Part shown: in pieces, positions 1 through 8,449 of the stretch
Position numbering within the stretch: position 1 is the first letter of the stretch
Layout: the number at the start of each line of letters is the position of its first letter
Virus record (IMG/VR): IMGVR_UViG_3300030109_001854
Location: 4,300-33,742 of that record
Source: a virus
Length of the DNA stretch: 29,443 nt
Direction: 5' to 3' (one strand)
The notes under the pieces: generated by a model
Database searches by the model: none
What the model saw: only the letters and a program-made list of their open reading frames with translations
What the model was told of the DNA's origin: nothing
Program-made: the position numbers and the translations under genes

Positions 1-1629
1 TCAAGTGATAGTAGATATGGGATACTTTCTAAAACTGGTGCTGATGCTAAAAAAATGTTTACAGATAAAGTTGTACCAATTAGTATTAACTATCCTTTTT
101 TCTTTAAACCGATACAAGATGGTATGGATAGACCTAAAACAGAGTTAGCTTATAGGGTGCCAGCTAGTAAATTTACACGAAAGAAAATAACAAGTGGTGA
201 AAAACTTGAAGAACTAGAAGGTTTAGATACAACTATTGATTGGAAGAATACAGGAGATAATAGTTATGATGGTGAAAAACTTTCTTTATTAGTACATGAT
301 GAAAGTGGTAAGTGGGAAAGACCAGATAATATATTAAACAACTGGCGAGTTACAAAAACATGTTTACGATTAGGTAGTAGAATTATTGGTAAATGTATGA
401 TGGGCTCAACCAGCAACGCTCTTGATAAAGGAGGTGATAATTTTAAAAAACTTTACAATGACTCGGACGTTACGAAAAGAAATAGAAATGGACAGACTAA
501 AACTGGTTTATACTCTTTGTTTATCCCAATGGAGTGGAACTATGAAGGATTTATTGACGAATACGGAATTCCTGTCTTTGACAGCCCAGATCATGATGTT
601 CTCGGACCCGACGGGGAATTAATAGATATTGGTATAATAGAACACTGGGACAATGAAGCTGAAGGTTTAAAAGGAGATCAAGACGCTTTAAACGAGTTTT
701 ACAGACAATTTCCAAGAACTGAAGAGCATGCGTTTAGAGATGAAACAAAAAATAGTATATTTAATTTAGTAAAAATATACGAACAAATAGATTACAACGG
801 TAGTAGTAGGCATAATGCTAGTACTAATGTAGGAAGTTTTCAGTGGGTTAATGGAGTTAAAGATACACAAGTTGTGTTTTATCCAGATCCTAATGGTAGA
901 TTTAATATTAGCTGGGTACCTTCTACCAACTTACAAAATAATATAATAATAAAAAACGGTATTAAATATCCAGGTAACGAACACATGGGCGCTTTTGGCT
1001 GTGATAGTTATGATATATCAGGAACTGTTGACGGCAAAGGTTCTAAAGGAGCTTTACACGGTTTAACTAAGTTTTCTATGGAAGATGCTCCTGCTAATCA
1101 CTTTTTCTTAGAATACGTAGCTAGACCACAAACAGCTGAAATGTTTTTTGAAGATGTGTTAATGGCTTTAGTTTTTTATGGTATGCCAATATTAGCAGAG
1201 AACAATAAACCTCGATTATTATATTATTTAAGAAGAAGAGGTTATAGAGGTTTTAGTATGAACAGACCAGATAAAGTTTGGAATAAATTATCTACAGCTG
1301 AAAAAGAAATAGGTGGTATGCCAAACTCAAGTGAAGATATTAAACAAGCTCACGCGGCGGCTATTGAAATGTATATACAAAATCATGTAGGTGTTTTAAA
1401 TAACGATGCTTATGGTAGTATGTACTTTAACAAAACGCTTAACGATTGGAGTAGGTTTGATATAAACAAAAGAACTAAATTTGATGCAACTATAAGTTCT
1501 GGTTTAGCTATTATGGCTTGCAATAGACATTTATACAAACCAAACCCTAATGTGCAAAAACAAAAATTAAATTTAAATATCGCTAGATACAATAATAAAG
1601 GATTTACATCCAGATTAATTAAAAAATAA
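1..1629 (+). CDS. terL: Terminase large subunit, 5'-truncated (nuclease domain complete)
   Basis: The DNA-packaging motor subunit: it translocates DNA into the procapsid and cuts the concatemer. The frame is open from base 1, so the gene starts before the window; the ATG at 55 is an internal methionine, not the start. The visible part has 542 residues and lacks the Walker A/B ATPase motifs. Counting from base 1, the RNase H-like nuclease shows its acidic triad: GCDSYD (D335 and D338, bases 1003-1014), AENNKP (E400, base 1198) and TKFDAT (D495, base 1483). Upstream, GSTSN (about base 406) fits the ATPase coupling motif. Three bases separate its TAA from the portal ATG in the same frame. The call rests on motif order and on the portal following directly; it resembles crAss-like and marine podovirus terminases. 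Confidence 0.9.
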   Translation, partial: SSDSRYGILSKTGADAKKMFTDKVVPISINYPFFFKPIQDGMDRPKTELAYRVPASKFTRKKITSGEKLEELEGLDTTIDWKNTGDNSYDGEKLSLLVHDESGKWERPDNILNNWRVTKTCLRLGSRIIGKCMMGSTSNALDKGGDNFKKLYNDSDVTKRNRNGQTKTGLYSLFIPMEWNYEGFIDEYGIPVFDSPDHDVLGPDGELIDIGIIEHWDNEAEGLKGDQDALNEFYRQFPRTEEHAFRDETKNSIFNLVKIYEQIDYNGSSRHNASTNVGSFQWVNGVKDTQVVFYPDPNGRFNISWVPSTNLQNNIIIKNGIKYPGNEHMGAFGCDSYDISGTVDGKGSKGALHGLTKFSMEDAPANHFFLEYVARPQTAEMFFEDVLMALVFYGMPILAENNKPRLLYYLRRRGYRGFSMNRPDKVWNKLSTAEKEIGGMPNSSEDIKQAHAAAIEMYIQNHVGVLNNDAYGSMYFNKTLNDWSRFDINKRTKFDATISSGLAIMACNRHLYKPNPNVQKQKLNLNIARYNNKGFTSRLIKK

Positions 1630-1632
1630 AAT

Positions 1633-4050
1633 ATGGCTGATTCGGTTTATGTTAATTTTCCTTCTCAAGTTGTTAGTGACTTGGAAAAAATGAGTCCAGA
1701 GTATGGACTTAAAGTTGCTAAAGCTATAGAGCAAGAGTGGTTTAGAGGAACACAAGTAAGTAAATACATAGATACAAACTCTAAATTTCACAACTTAAGA
1801 TTATACGCTAGAGGCGAGCAACCTGTACAAAAATATAAAGATGAGTTATCTATTAATGGTGATTTATCTTATTTAAACTTAGACTGGAAGCCAGTTCCTA
1901 TAGTTTCTAAATTTGTTGATATAGTAGTAAACGGTATGTCTGAAAGAATGTTCAACGTTAAAGCTTACTCTCAAGATCAATATGGCGTAAGCAAAAGAAC
2001 AGAATACATGGAGTCTATATTAAGAGACATGAAATCAAAAGAGTTTAATGATTTTGCGGCAGATAGATTTAACATGAACTTGTATGAAAATGATAAAGAA
2101 ATATTACCAGATACAGAGGAAGAATTAGCGTTGCACATGCAACTAAATTATAAGCAAGCAGTTGAGTTAGCAGAAGAACAAGCTATAGATGTATTACTAC
2201 AAGGAAACAAATATGATTTAACAAGAAGAAGATTACTTTATGATTTAACTGTATTAGGTATAGCTTGCGTAAAAACACGTTTTGATTTTAGCGAAGGAGT
2301 AACTGTAGATTACGTTGATCCTGTTAATATTGTTTATTCTTATACTGAGTCTCCTTACTTTGATGATTTATATTATATAGGTGAAGTTAAAACTATACCT
2401 ATAAACGAACTGGTAAAACAATTTCCTAATTTAACTAATGAAGATTTAGAAGAAATACAAAAAACAGGTAATTATCATGTAGCTAATAAACACAATTATA
2501 AAAACGCTGGAGATAAAAACAAAATACAACTTTTATATTTTAATTATAAAACTTACACTAATGATGTTTATAAATTAAAAGAAGTTTCTAGTGGTGCTGA
2601 AAAAATAATACAAAAAGATGACAGCTTTAATCCACCTGAAAGCAAAGAAGGTGGTTATTCTAAATTACAAAGATCAGTAGAGTGTGTTTTTGAAGGTGTT
2701 TTAATTTTAGGTACAAATAAATTATTACAGTGGAAAAAAGCTGATAATATGATGCGTACTAAAAGTGATTACAATAAAGTAAAAATGAATTACGCTTTAG
2801 TTGCGCCTAGAATGTATAATGGTAGAATAGAGTCTTTGGTTAGCAGAATAACAGGCTTTGCTGACATGATTCAATTAACACATTTAAAGCTACAACAAGT
2901 TATGTCGCGTATGGTGCCAGACGGTGTTTATTTAGACGCTGATGGTTTAGCCGAAATAGATTTAGGTAATGGCACAAATTATAATCCACAAGAAGCTTTA
3001 AACATGTTCTTTCAAACTGGTTCTGTTTTAGGTAGGTCTTTAACTCAAGAAGGAGATCCTAATCCAGGTAAAGTACCTATACAACAAATACAAAATGGTA
3101 GTGGTGGTAATAAAATACAAAGTTTAATAACTACGTATAATTATTATTTACAAATGATAAGAGACGTAACTGGTTTAAATGAAGCTAGAGATGGTACATT
3201 GCCAGATAAAAATTCTTTAGTTGGATTACAGAAGTTAGCGGCGGCTAATTCAAACGTAGCAACTAGACACATATTAAATTCTTCTATGTTCTTAACAGCA
3301 GAAGTTGCAGAGGCACTTTCGCTTAGAATATCTGATATATTAGAATATTCTCCAACAGCTGATGCTTTTGTACAAGCTATAGGCGCTCATAATGTAGCTA
3401 CATTAAAAGAAATGACAGAGTTACATTTATATGACTTTGGTATATTTATAGAGTTAGAGCCAGACGAAGAAGAAAAACAAATGTTAGAAAACAATATACA
3501 AACAGCTTTATCACAACAGTTGATTGACTTAGACGACGCTATTGATATTAGAGAAGTTAGAAATGTTAAGTTAGCTAATCAATTATTAAAAATAAAAAGA
3601 AAGAAAAAGCAAGAAAGAGATCAAGCTATACAACAACAAAATATAAAAGCTCAAGCAGATGCAAACGCTCAAACACAACAAGCAGCAGCTCAAGCAGAGA
3701 TACAAAAAAATCAAGCAAAAGCAGAAGCAGAATTAAACATTGAAACTAAAAAATCTGAAATGAGAATGCAAGCATTGCAACAAGAAGTAATGCTTAAAAA
3801 AGATTTAATGAATCATGAGTTTGATCTTAATATGAAAATGAGAGAATCTGATGAAGCTTTAAAAAAACAATTAGAAACTGATAAAGAAGATAGAAAAGAC
3901 GAAAGAACAAAAATACAAGCTTCACAACAAAGTGAACTTATAGAGCAAAGAAAAACAGGTAAACCACCTAAAAGGTTCGAGTCTTCAGGTAATGATATAC
4001 TAGGAGGCGGATTAGGGTTAGATAGTTTTGACCCGCAAATTGGTAATTAA
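1633..4050 (+). CDS. Portal protein
   Basis: The dodecameric channel at one capsid vertex through which DNA enters and leaves, and the platform for the tail. It has 805 residues, long for a portal but in the range I recall for crAss-like phages. The mixed alpha/beta core includes LGIACVKTRF followed by a VDPVNIVYSY segment (about residues 213-240), a typical portal wing pattern. A conserved helical stretch around residues 510-550 contains RDVTGLNEARDGT. Residues about 655-770 are a Gln/Lys/Glu-rich coiled coil, probably the barrel or a scaffold-contacting tail, and the C-terminus is Gly-rich. The ATG follows the terminase stop as TAA-AAT-ATG. The neighbours (terminase before, scaffold and capsid after) support the call. 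Confidence 0.85.
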   Translation: MADSVYVNFPSQVVSDLEKMSPEYGLKVAKAIEQEWFRGTQVSKYIDTNSKFHNLRLYARGEQPVQKYKDELSINGDLSYLNLDWKPVPIVSKFVDIVVNGMSERMFNVKAYSQDQYGVSKRTEYMESILRDMKSKEFNDFAADRFNMNLYENDKEILPDTEEELALHMQLNYKQAVELAEEQAIDVLLQGNKYDLTRRRLLYDLTVLGIACVKTRFDFSEGVTVDYVDPVNIVYSYTESPYFDDLYYIGEVKTIPINELVKQFPNLTNEDLEEIQKTGNYHVANKHNYKNAGDKNKIQLLYFNYKTYTNDVYKLKEVSSGAEKIIQKDDSFNPPESKEGGYSKLQRSVECVFEGVLILGTNKLLQWKKADNMMRTKSDYNKVKMNYALVAPRMYNGRIESLVSRITGFADMIQLTHLKLQQVMSRMVPDGVYLDADGLAEIDLGNGTNYNPQEALNMFFQTGSVLGRSLTQEGDPNPGKVPIQQIQNGSGGNKIQSLITTYNYYLQMIRDVTGLNEARDGTLPDKNSLVGLQKLAAANSNVATRHILNSSMFLTAEVAEALSLRISDILEYSPTADAFVQAIGAHNVATLKEMTELHLYDFGIFIELEPDEEEKQMLENNIQTALSQQLIDLDDAIDIREVRNVKLANQLLKIKRKKKQERDQAIQQQNIKAQADANAQTQQAAAQAEIQKNQAKAEAELNIETKKSEMRMQALQQEVMLKKDLMNHEFDLNMKMRESDEALKKQLETDKEDRKDERTKIQASQQSELIEQRKTGKPPKRFESSGNDILGGGLGLDSFDPQIGN

Positions 4051-4067
4051 TTATATAATATTTTATT

Positions 4068-5279
4068 ATGGCAGAAAACAAAAGTAAAGACGTAGTTGAG
4101 TCAACTGCGCAAGTAGAGCAACCTAAAATAGATGATAAGGTTGAAAAACTTAAGGTTAAGAAAAAACCTAAAATAAAAAAATTTTCACAACAAGACGATA
4201 TTGTCAAACTAGATTTAACTAAAAAACCAGAAGAAGATGCCGATAGAAAGCAAGAAACAACAGACGTGGTTAGCGATCAACAAGCCCAAGTTGTTGAAGA
4301 AGTGGTTGAAGAAGTACCACAGGAACAAACTACCGTTCAAGATGAAGCCACACCCGTTGTTGAGGAAGTAACAGAAGAAGAGCAAAAAGAAATAGAGCAA
4401 ACTAAAGAAGAAGTTGTTAAAGCTGTAGAAGAAGCTGAAGCAACTGGAAAACCTTTACCAGAAAACATAGAAAAGCTAATGACTTTTATGGAAGAAACTG
4501 GTGGTGATCTAGAAGACTATGTAAAACTAAATAGAGACGTTAATAAATTAGACGATCAAGATGTTTTATATGAATACTACAAAAACACAAGACCTCACTT
4601 AAATGCAGAAGAAATAAACTTTTTAATGAATGATGAGTTTAAGTATGATGAAGAAACAGATGAGGAAAGAACTATTAAAAGAAAAAAACTAGCGTTAAAA
4701 GAGCAAGTTGCCAGCGCTAGGGCCTACTTAGACGGGCAAAAGTCTAAATACTATGAAGAAATCAAAGCTGGTTCAAAGCTTACGCCTGAACAACAAAAAG
4801 CTGTTGACTTCTTTAATAGATACAACAAGGAGTCAGAACAGGCTAACAAACTAGCTAAACAACAACAATCTAGTTTTACTAAAAAAACTAATGAAGTTTT
4901 TACAGATAAATTCAAAGGCTTTGAATATAAAGTTGGCGATAAAAAATTTAGATTTAACGTTAAAGACGCTAGTAAAGTAAAGGAAACACAAAGCGATATT
5001 AATAATTTAACTAAAAAGTTTTTAGATGATAAAAAAGTATTAAAAGACGCTGATGGTTACCATAAAAGTTTGTTCACAGCTATGAACGCTGATGCTATAG
5101 CACAACATTTTTACGAGCAAGGCAAAGCTGACGCGATGAAAGATGTAGTTGCTAAGGGCAAAAATATAAACTTAAATCCAAGACAAGCTCACACAGAGGT
5201 TGAAACTGGTGGTTTAAAGTTTAAAGTTCTAGGCGAAGATTCTAACGATTTCAAGTTTAAAATTAAAAAGAAGAATTAA
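4068..5279 (+). CDS. Putative capsid scaffolding protein
   Basis: Proposed internal scaffold on which the capsid protein assembles. It has 403 residues and is highly charged with no membrane segments. Residues about 1-125 are low-complexity Lys/Glu/Val/Gln, with repeated VVEEV-type blocks and probably disordered. The middle is predicted helical and rich in Lys, Glu and Gln. Near the C-terminus, AMNADAIAQHFYEQGKADAM resembles a segment conserved next to capsid genes in marine podoviruses, and the protein ends in a basic KIKKKN tail. Charged helical composition, a basic C-terminus and a place between portal and capsid genes are the usual marks of a scaffold. No maturation protease motif was seen. 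The function is inferred from position and composition. Confidence 0.65.
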   Translation: MAENKSKDVVESTAQVEQPKIDDKVEKLKVKKKPKIKKFSQQDDIVKLDLTKKPEEDADRKQETTDVVSDQQAQVVEEVVEEVPQEQTTVQDEATPVVEEVTEEEQKEIEQTKEEVVKAVEEAEATGKPLPENIEKLMTFMEETGGDLEDYVKLNRDVNKLDDQDVLYEYYKNTRPHLNAEEINFLMNDEFKYDEETDEERTIKRKKLALKEQVASARAYLDGQKSKYYEEIKAGSKLTPEQQKAVDFFNRYNKESEQANKLAKQQQSSFTKKTNEVFTDKFKGFEYKVGDKKFRFNVKDASKVKETQSDINNLTKKFLDDKKVLKDADGYHKSLFTAMNADAIAQHFYEQGKADAMKDVVAKGKNINLNPRQAHTEVETGGLKFKVLGEDSNDFKFKIKKKN

Positions 5280-5298
5280 CTTTAAAAATTAAAAAATT

Positions 5299-6738
5299 AT
5301 GGCAATTTCAAGTGCAAGTGGACCAGATGCGGCTCCACGTAAACAGACGTTGTCTTCTAACTATATTGACTTCGCAGGAGGTTCAACTGGATGGGAGCAA
5401 CAATACTTACCAGATCTTATGGAAAAAGAAGCAGAGATCTATGGTAAAAGAACAATTTCTGGCTTCTTAGCTCAAGTAGGTGCTGAAGAAGCTTCTGCTG
5501 CTGATAGAGTAGTTTGGTCTGAACAAGGTAGATTACACCTATGTTATACAGCTACTTATGACGACAACAATACTGACTATACTATCGTTAATGATATTGA
5601 CGGTAATGCGGTTGGTGCTAATCACGGTATTAGAGTTGGTGATATAGTTATCATGACTTTAGATGGTGCTACAGCTAAAGGTTATGTTTCTGGTATAGAT
5701 CCTGATGGTGATAATGATGACCAAATCAGAGTTCTTTCTTATACTGCTGCAAACATGGCTACAGCTTTAGGTTCTACAGCTACAACTGCTCAATTAATTA
5801 GAGTATTAGTTGTTGGTTCTGAATTTGAAAAAGGAACTGCTGCTAGATCATCTGCTAATACACCTCAATTCAAATCTTATTCAAACAAGCATCTTATAAT
5901 GAAAGATTACTACGAAGTATCTGGATCTGATGCGTCTGCAATAGGTTGGGTTGAAGTTTCTGGTGAAGCTGGACAAAATGGATACTTATGGTATTTAAAA
6001 GCTGAAGGTGATACTAGAGCAAGATTTACTGACTATTTAGAAATGACTATGCTTGAAGCAGAGCTTTCTATAGCTGGTGCAGGTGCTATTGGTGGTACTG
6101 ACGGAGGTGCTAATAACGATGGTACTCAAGGTTTATTTGCTGCTATCGTTGCTAGAGGACATCAGTCTACTGGTATAACAGGTACTAACCCTGCTACTGA
6201 TTTAGCAGAGTTTGATGCTGCTTTAGCGGTATTTGATCAAAATGGTGCAATAGAAGAAAACATGATGTTTGTTGATAGAACTACTTCGTTAGCTATTGAT
6301 GACATGTTGGCTCATATGAATTCTTATGGAGCTGGTGGTACTTCTTTTGGAGTATTTGATAACTCTGAAGATATGGCACTTAACTTAGGGTTTTCTGGAT
6401 TTAGACGTGGTTCTTACGACTTCTATAAATCTGACTTTAAATACTTAAACGACAAAGGTACTAGAGGAGGTTTAAATGACACAGTTAATGCAATTAGAGG
6501 TGTTATTGTTCCTGCTGGTGTATCTTCAGTTTATGATGAAATGTTAGGTAAAAACATGAAGAGACCTTTCTTACATGTTAGATTTAGAGCGTCTGAAACT
6601 GAGTCTAGAAAAATGAAGACTTGGGTTACAGGTTCTGTAGGTGCTATGACATCTGGAAAAGATACGATGGAAGTACACTATCTATCAGAAAGATGTTTAG
6701 TTACTCAAGGTGCTAACAACTTTATGTTATTGAACTAA
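5299..6738 (+). CDS. Major capsid protein (HK97-fold expected)
   Basis: The subunit that forms the icosahedral shell. It has 479 residues. The N-arm has WEQQYLPDLMEKEAEIYG (about residues 32-50), followed by an E-loop-like stretch. A small beta-rich insert around GIRVGDIVIMTLDG (about residues 110-125) is followed by an acidic DPDGDNDD loop. The C-terminal half has the helix/strand pattern of P and A domains, including GFSGFRRGSYDFYKSDF and GVIVPAGVSS. No protease or delta domain is seen. The gene ends in tandem stops TAA TAA and is followed at once by a terminator hairpin, as expected for the most abundant virion protein. In two 60-base lines counted by hand, GC is about 40%, against 18-35% in lines from flanking genes, which suggests codon selection for high expression. 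Confidence 0.88.
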   Translation: MAISSASGPDAAPRKQTLSSNYIDFAGGSTGWEQQYLPDLMEKEAEIYGKRTISGFLAQVGAEEASAADRVVWSEQGRLHLCYTATYDDNNTDYTIVNDIDGNAVGANHGIRVGDIVIMTLDGATAKGYVSGIDPDGDNDDQIRVLSYTAANMATALGSTATTAQLIRVLVVGSEFEKGTAARSSANTPQFKSYSNKHLIMKDYYEVSGSDASAIGWVEVSGEAGQNGYLWYLKAEGDTRARFTDYLEMTMLEAELSIAGAGAIGGTDGGANNDGTQGLFAAIVARGHQSTGITGTNPATDLAEFDAALAVFDQNGAIEENMMFVDRTTSLAIDDMLAHMNSYGAGGTSFGVFDNSEDMALNLGFSGFRRGSYDFYKSDFKYLNDKGTRGGLNDTVNAIRGVIVPAGVSSVYDEMLGKNMKRPFLHVRFRASETESRKMKTWVTGSVGAMTSGKDTMEVHYLSERCLVTQGANNFMLLN

Positions 6739-6752
6739 TAACATTTTAACTT

Positions 6753-6800
6753 AGAAAAAGGGCGGCATACGCAAACGTTCTCCGCCCTCTTTCTATTTTT
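6753..6800 (+). terminator. Intrinsic terminator after the capsid gene
   Basis: A 13-base arm at 6753-6765 (agaaaaagggcgg) pairs with 6782-6794 (ccgccctctttct) with a single mismatch. The 16-base loop can form a further acg/cgt pair. The tract attttt follows at 6795-6800. The GC-rich GGGCGG core stands out from the AT-rich surroundings. It lies 14 bases after the capsid stop and 24 bases before the next gene, so it may partly stop transcription and raise capsid mRNA relative to downstream genes. Confidence 0.8.
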
Positions 6801-6824
6801 ATTAATTTTATATTATTTTATATT

Positions 6825-7688
6825 ATGACAAAGAAAACAAAAAAAATTGAGGTAGAAGAACCTCAAGTAGAAGATGTTGTTGTTGAACAACCAGTGGTTG
6901 AGGCTGTTAAACCAGAACCAAAACCACAACCAAAAAAAGAACAACCTAAATTATCTAACTCAGAACAAGACTGGGAGATAAAAGACAGGATGTATCTTTT
7001 AAAACATGGTAAAGCACCATTAACGTATTTAATAAGAGGTAGTAATATTTATTACTTTGATGAAAAACTAGGATACGAAAGAGAATTAAAATATACTAAA
7101 AATCAAAGAACTTGTTTTGTTGATGAAATGAAAGGAGAACAAAGATTAGAGCATATTATATTTCAAAATGGAACTTTATTTGTACCTAAAAATAAAACAG
7201 TTTTACAAAAACTTTTATCATTATATCACCCGCATAGAGATAAATTATTTGAAGAACATAAACCTGGTGAAATAGCTGCTAGTGAAATAGATATTTTAGA
7301 ATTAGAAATAGAAGCACTAAGCACGGCTAATAATTTAGAAATAGATATGGCTGAAGCTATCATGAGAGTAGAGGTTGGTTCTAAGGTATCAGAGATGAGT
7401 TCTAAGGAACTTAAACGTGATTTACTACTATATGCTAAGAGAAATCCTAGATTGTTCTTAGATTTAGTTAAAGATGAAAACGTTTTACTTAGAAACGCTG
7501 GTATCAAAGCTACAGAGATGGGTATATTAAAACTATCTCCAGATCAAAGGTACTTTAAATGGGGATCTAATGATAGAAAACTTATGACAGTTCCTTTTGA
7601 TGAGCATCCATATTCAGCTTTAGCCGCTTGGTTTAAAACTGATGAAGGTATGGAAATTTATCAAAACATTGAAAAAAGATTAAACTAA
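6825..7688 (+). CDS. Conserved phage protein of unknown function after the capsid gene
   Basis: I do not recognise a named family. The protein has 287 residues and no signal or membrane segments. Residues 1-45 are a disordered Lys/Glu/Pro/Val tail with a PEPKPQPKKE-type segment. A beta-rich part (about 50-130) contains LTYLIRGSNIYYFDEKLGY. A helical part follows, with SSKELKRDLLLYAKRNPRLF and LLRNAGIKATEMGIL. The C-terminus has WGSNDRKLMTVPFDEHPYSA and WFKTDEG, which resembles proteins I recall after the capsid gene in uncultured marine podoviruses. The place between capsid and neck genes suggests a virion or head-completion role, which is inference. It is flanked by a terminator before and a hairpin after, so its transcript level may be set separately. 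Confidence 0.6.
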   Translation: MTKKTKKIEVEEPQVEDVVVEQPVVEAVKPEPKPQPKKEQPKLSNSEQDWEIKDRMYLLKHGKAPLTYLIRGSNIYYFDEKLGYERELKYTKNQRTCFVDEMKGEQRLEHIIFQNGTLFVPKNKTVLQKLLSLYHPHRDKLFEEHKPGEIAASEIDILELEIEALSTANNLEIDMAEAIMRVEVGSKVSEMSSKELKRDLLLYAKRNPRLFLDLVKDENVLLRNAGIKATEMGILKLSPDQRYFKWGSNDRKLMTVPFDEHPYSALAAWFKTDEGMEIYQNIEKRLN

Positions 7689-7698
7689 TTAATCACAC

Positions 7699-7738
7699 TA
7701 TAGTTGGGTAGCCACTTTAGGGTGGTTACTTTACTATA
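7699..7738 (+). other. Two-part intergenic RNA hairpin
   Basis: In the 64-base gap between two genes, tatagt (7699-7704) pairs perfectly with actata (7733-7738). Inside, gtagccac (7708-7715) pairs with gtggttac (7722-7729) with one G-U pair. A 3x3 internal loop separates the stems and the apical loop has six bases (tttagg). There is no clear U tract after it, so it is not a textbook terminator. A weak terminator, an RNase processing site or an mRNA-stabilising structure ahead of the neck genes are all possible. Confidence 0.6.
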
Positions 7739-7752
7739 AATTAAAAAAAATT

Positions 7753-8445
7753 ATGGCAGTAAGTGTAGATACAGTATATCAAAGAGTTTTAGCTATAGCT
7801 AATAAAGAACAAAAAGGTTATATAACACCACAAGAATACAACTTGTTAGCTAACCAAGCTCAAATGCAAATATTTGAATCTTATTTCTTTGATAAAAACT
7901 TTAGAAATAGGATGGAACCAAACACTGACCCTGTTACTTCTGAAACAGATATAGATCAACTATTATCTAGAAAACTAGCACCCTTTACAACAATATCGGC
8001 TTTAACTAATGGTAATACTTTTCCAACACATTACCAAATAGGTAAAATATTTTATAATGGGTTTGAGTGTAGAAAAGTTGATAGAAATGAAATAAAAAGA
8101 ATGTTGGCTTCACCTAGACATGCTGGCACTGAGCCTATTTATACAGATAATCCAACTACGGCTAGTGTAGATATAGAAGTTTACACTCCTACGACTCTTG
8201 CCGGTGGTGGTGTAACTTGTGAAGTTATAACAAAACCTGCTGCAGCTGAGTGGGCTTACGTTGTGGTAAACGAAAAAGCTTTATATAACAGTAACGGTGC
8301 AACAAACTTTACGTTACATGAATCAGAAGAAGATACTTTAGTTATGAAAATATTAGAATTAGCTGGTATAGTTATGAATAAACCTGGATTAGTACAAATA
8401 GCAGCACAAAAAGATGCGGCTGAAATACAATCACAAAAACAATAA
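7753..8445 (+). CDS. Putative head-tail ring (neck) protein
   Basis: Probably a virion neck or tail-ring component. It has 230 residues. The N-terminal segment VDTVYQRVLAIANKEQKGYI, then TPQEYNLLANQAQMQIFESY (about residues 5-45), is a helical motif I recall as conserved in crAss-like and marine Bacteroidota phages, encoded just before the tail tubular protein. A beta-rich centre follows (about 70-195), and the C-terminal helix (about 195-230) is rich in Ala and Gln. The spacing to the next gene is four bases (TAA-ATAA-ATG), so the two are probably translated together. The ring assignment is by analogy with crAss-like neck gene order; a general structural protein is the safer reading. Confidence 0.6.
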   Translation: MAVSVDTVYQRVLAIANKEQKGYITPQEYNLLANQAQMQIFESYFFDKNFRNRMEPNTDPVTSETDIDQLLSRKLAPFTTISALTNGNTFPTHYQIGKIFYNGFECRKVDRNEIKRMLASPRHAGTEPIYTDNPTTASVDIEVYTPTTLAGGGVTCEVITKPAAAEWAYVVVNEKALYNSNGATNFTLHESEEDTLVMKILELAGIVMNKPGLVQIAAQKDAAEIQSQKQ

Positions 8446-8449
8446 ATAA

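Noticed and set aside
55-57. ATG at 55 as the start of the terminase gene
   Set aside because: The frame is open to base 1 and the ATPase half is missing, so the true start lies before the window.
4250-4450. Possible repeat array in the scaffold gene
   Set aside because: The repetition is low-complexity Glu/Val/Gln coding sequence with uneven spacing, not a DNA repeat or CRISPR array.
6795-6824. Bacteroidota-type promoter upstream of the gene at 6825
   Set aside because: The stretch is nearly pure A/T, so a TAnnTTTG-like match would be meaningless, and no convincing -33 element is seen.
7699-7738. Hairpin as a standard rho-independent terminator
   Set aside because: The sequence after the right arm is aattaaaaaa, with no T tract on the + strand. 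The A run could act as a T tract for the - strand, but no gene is seen on that strand.
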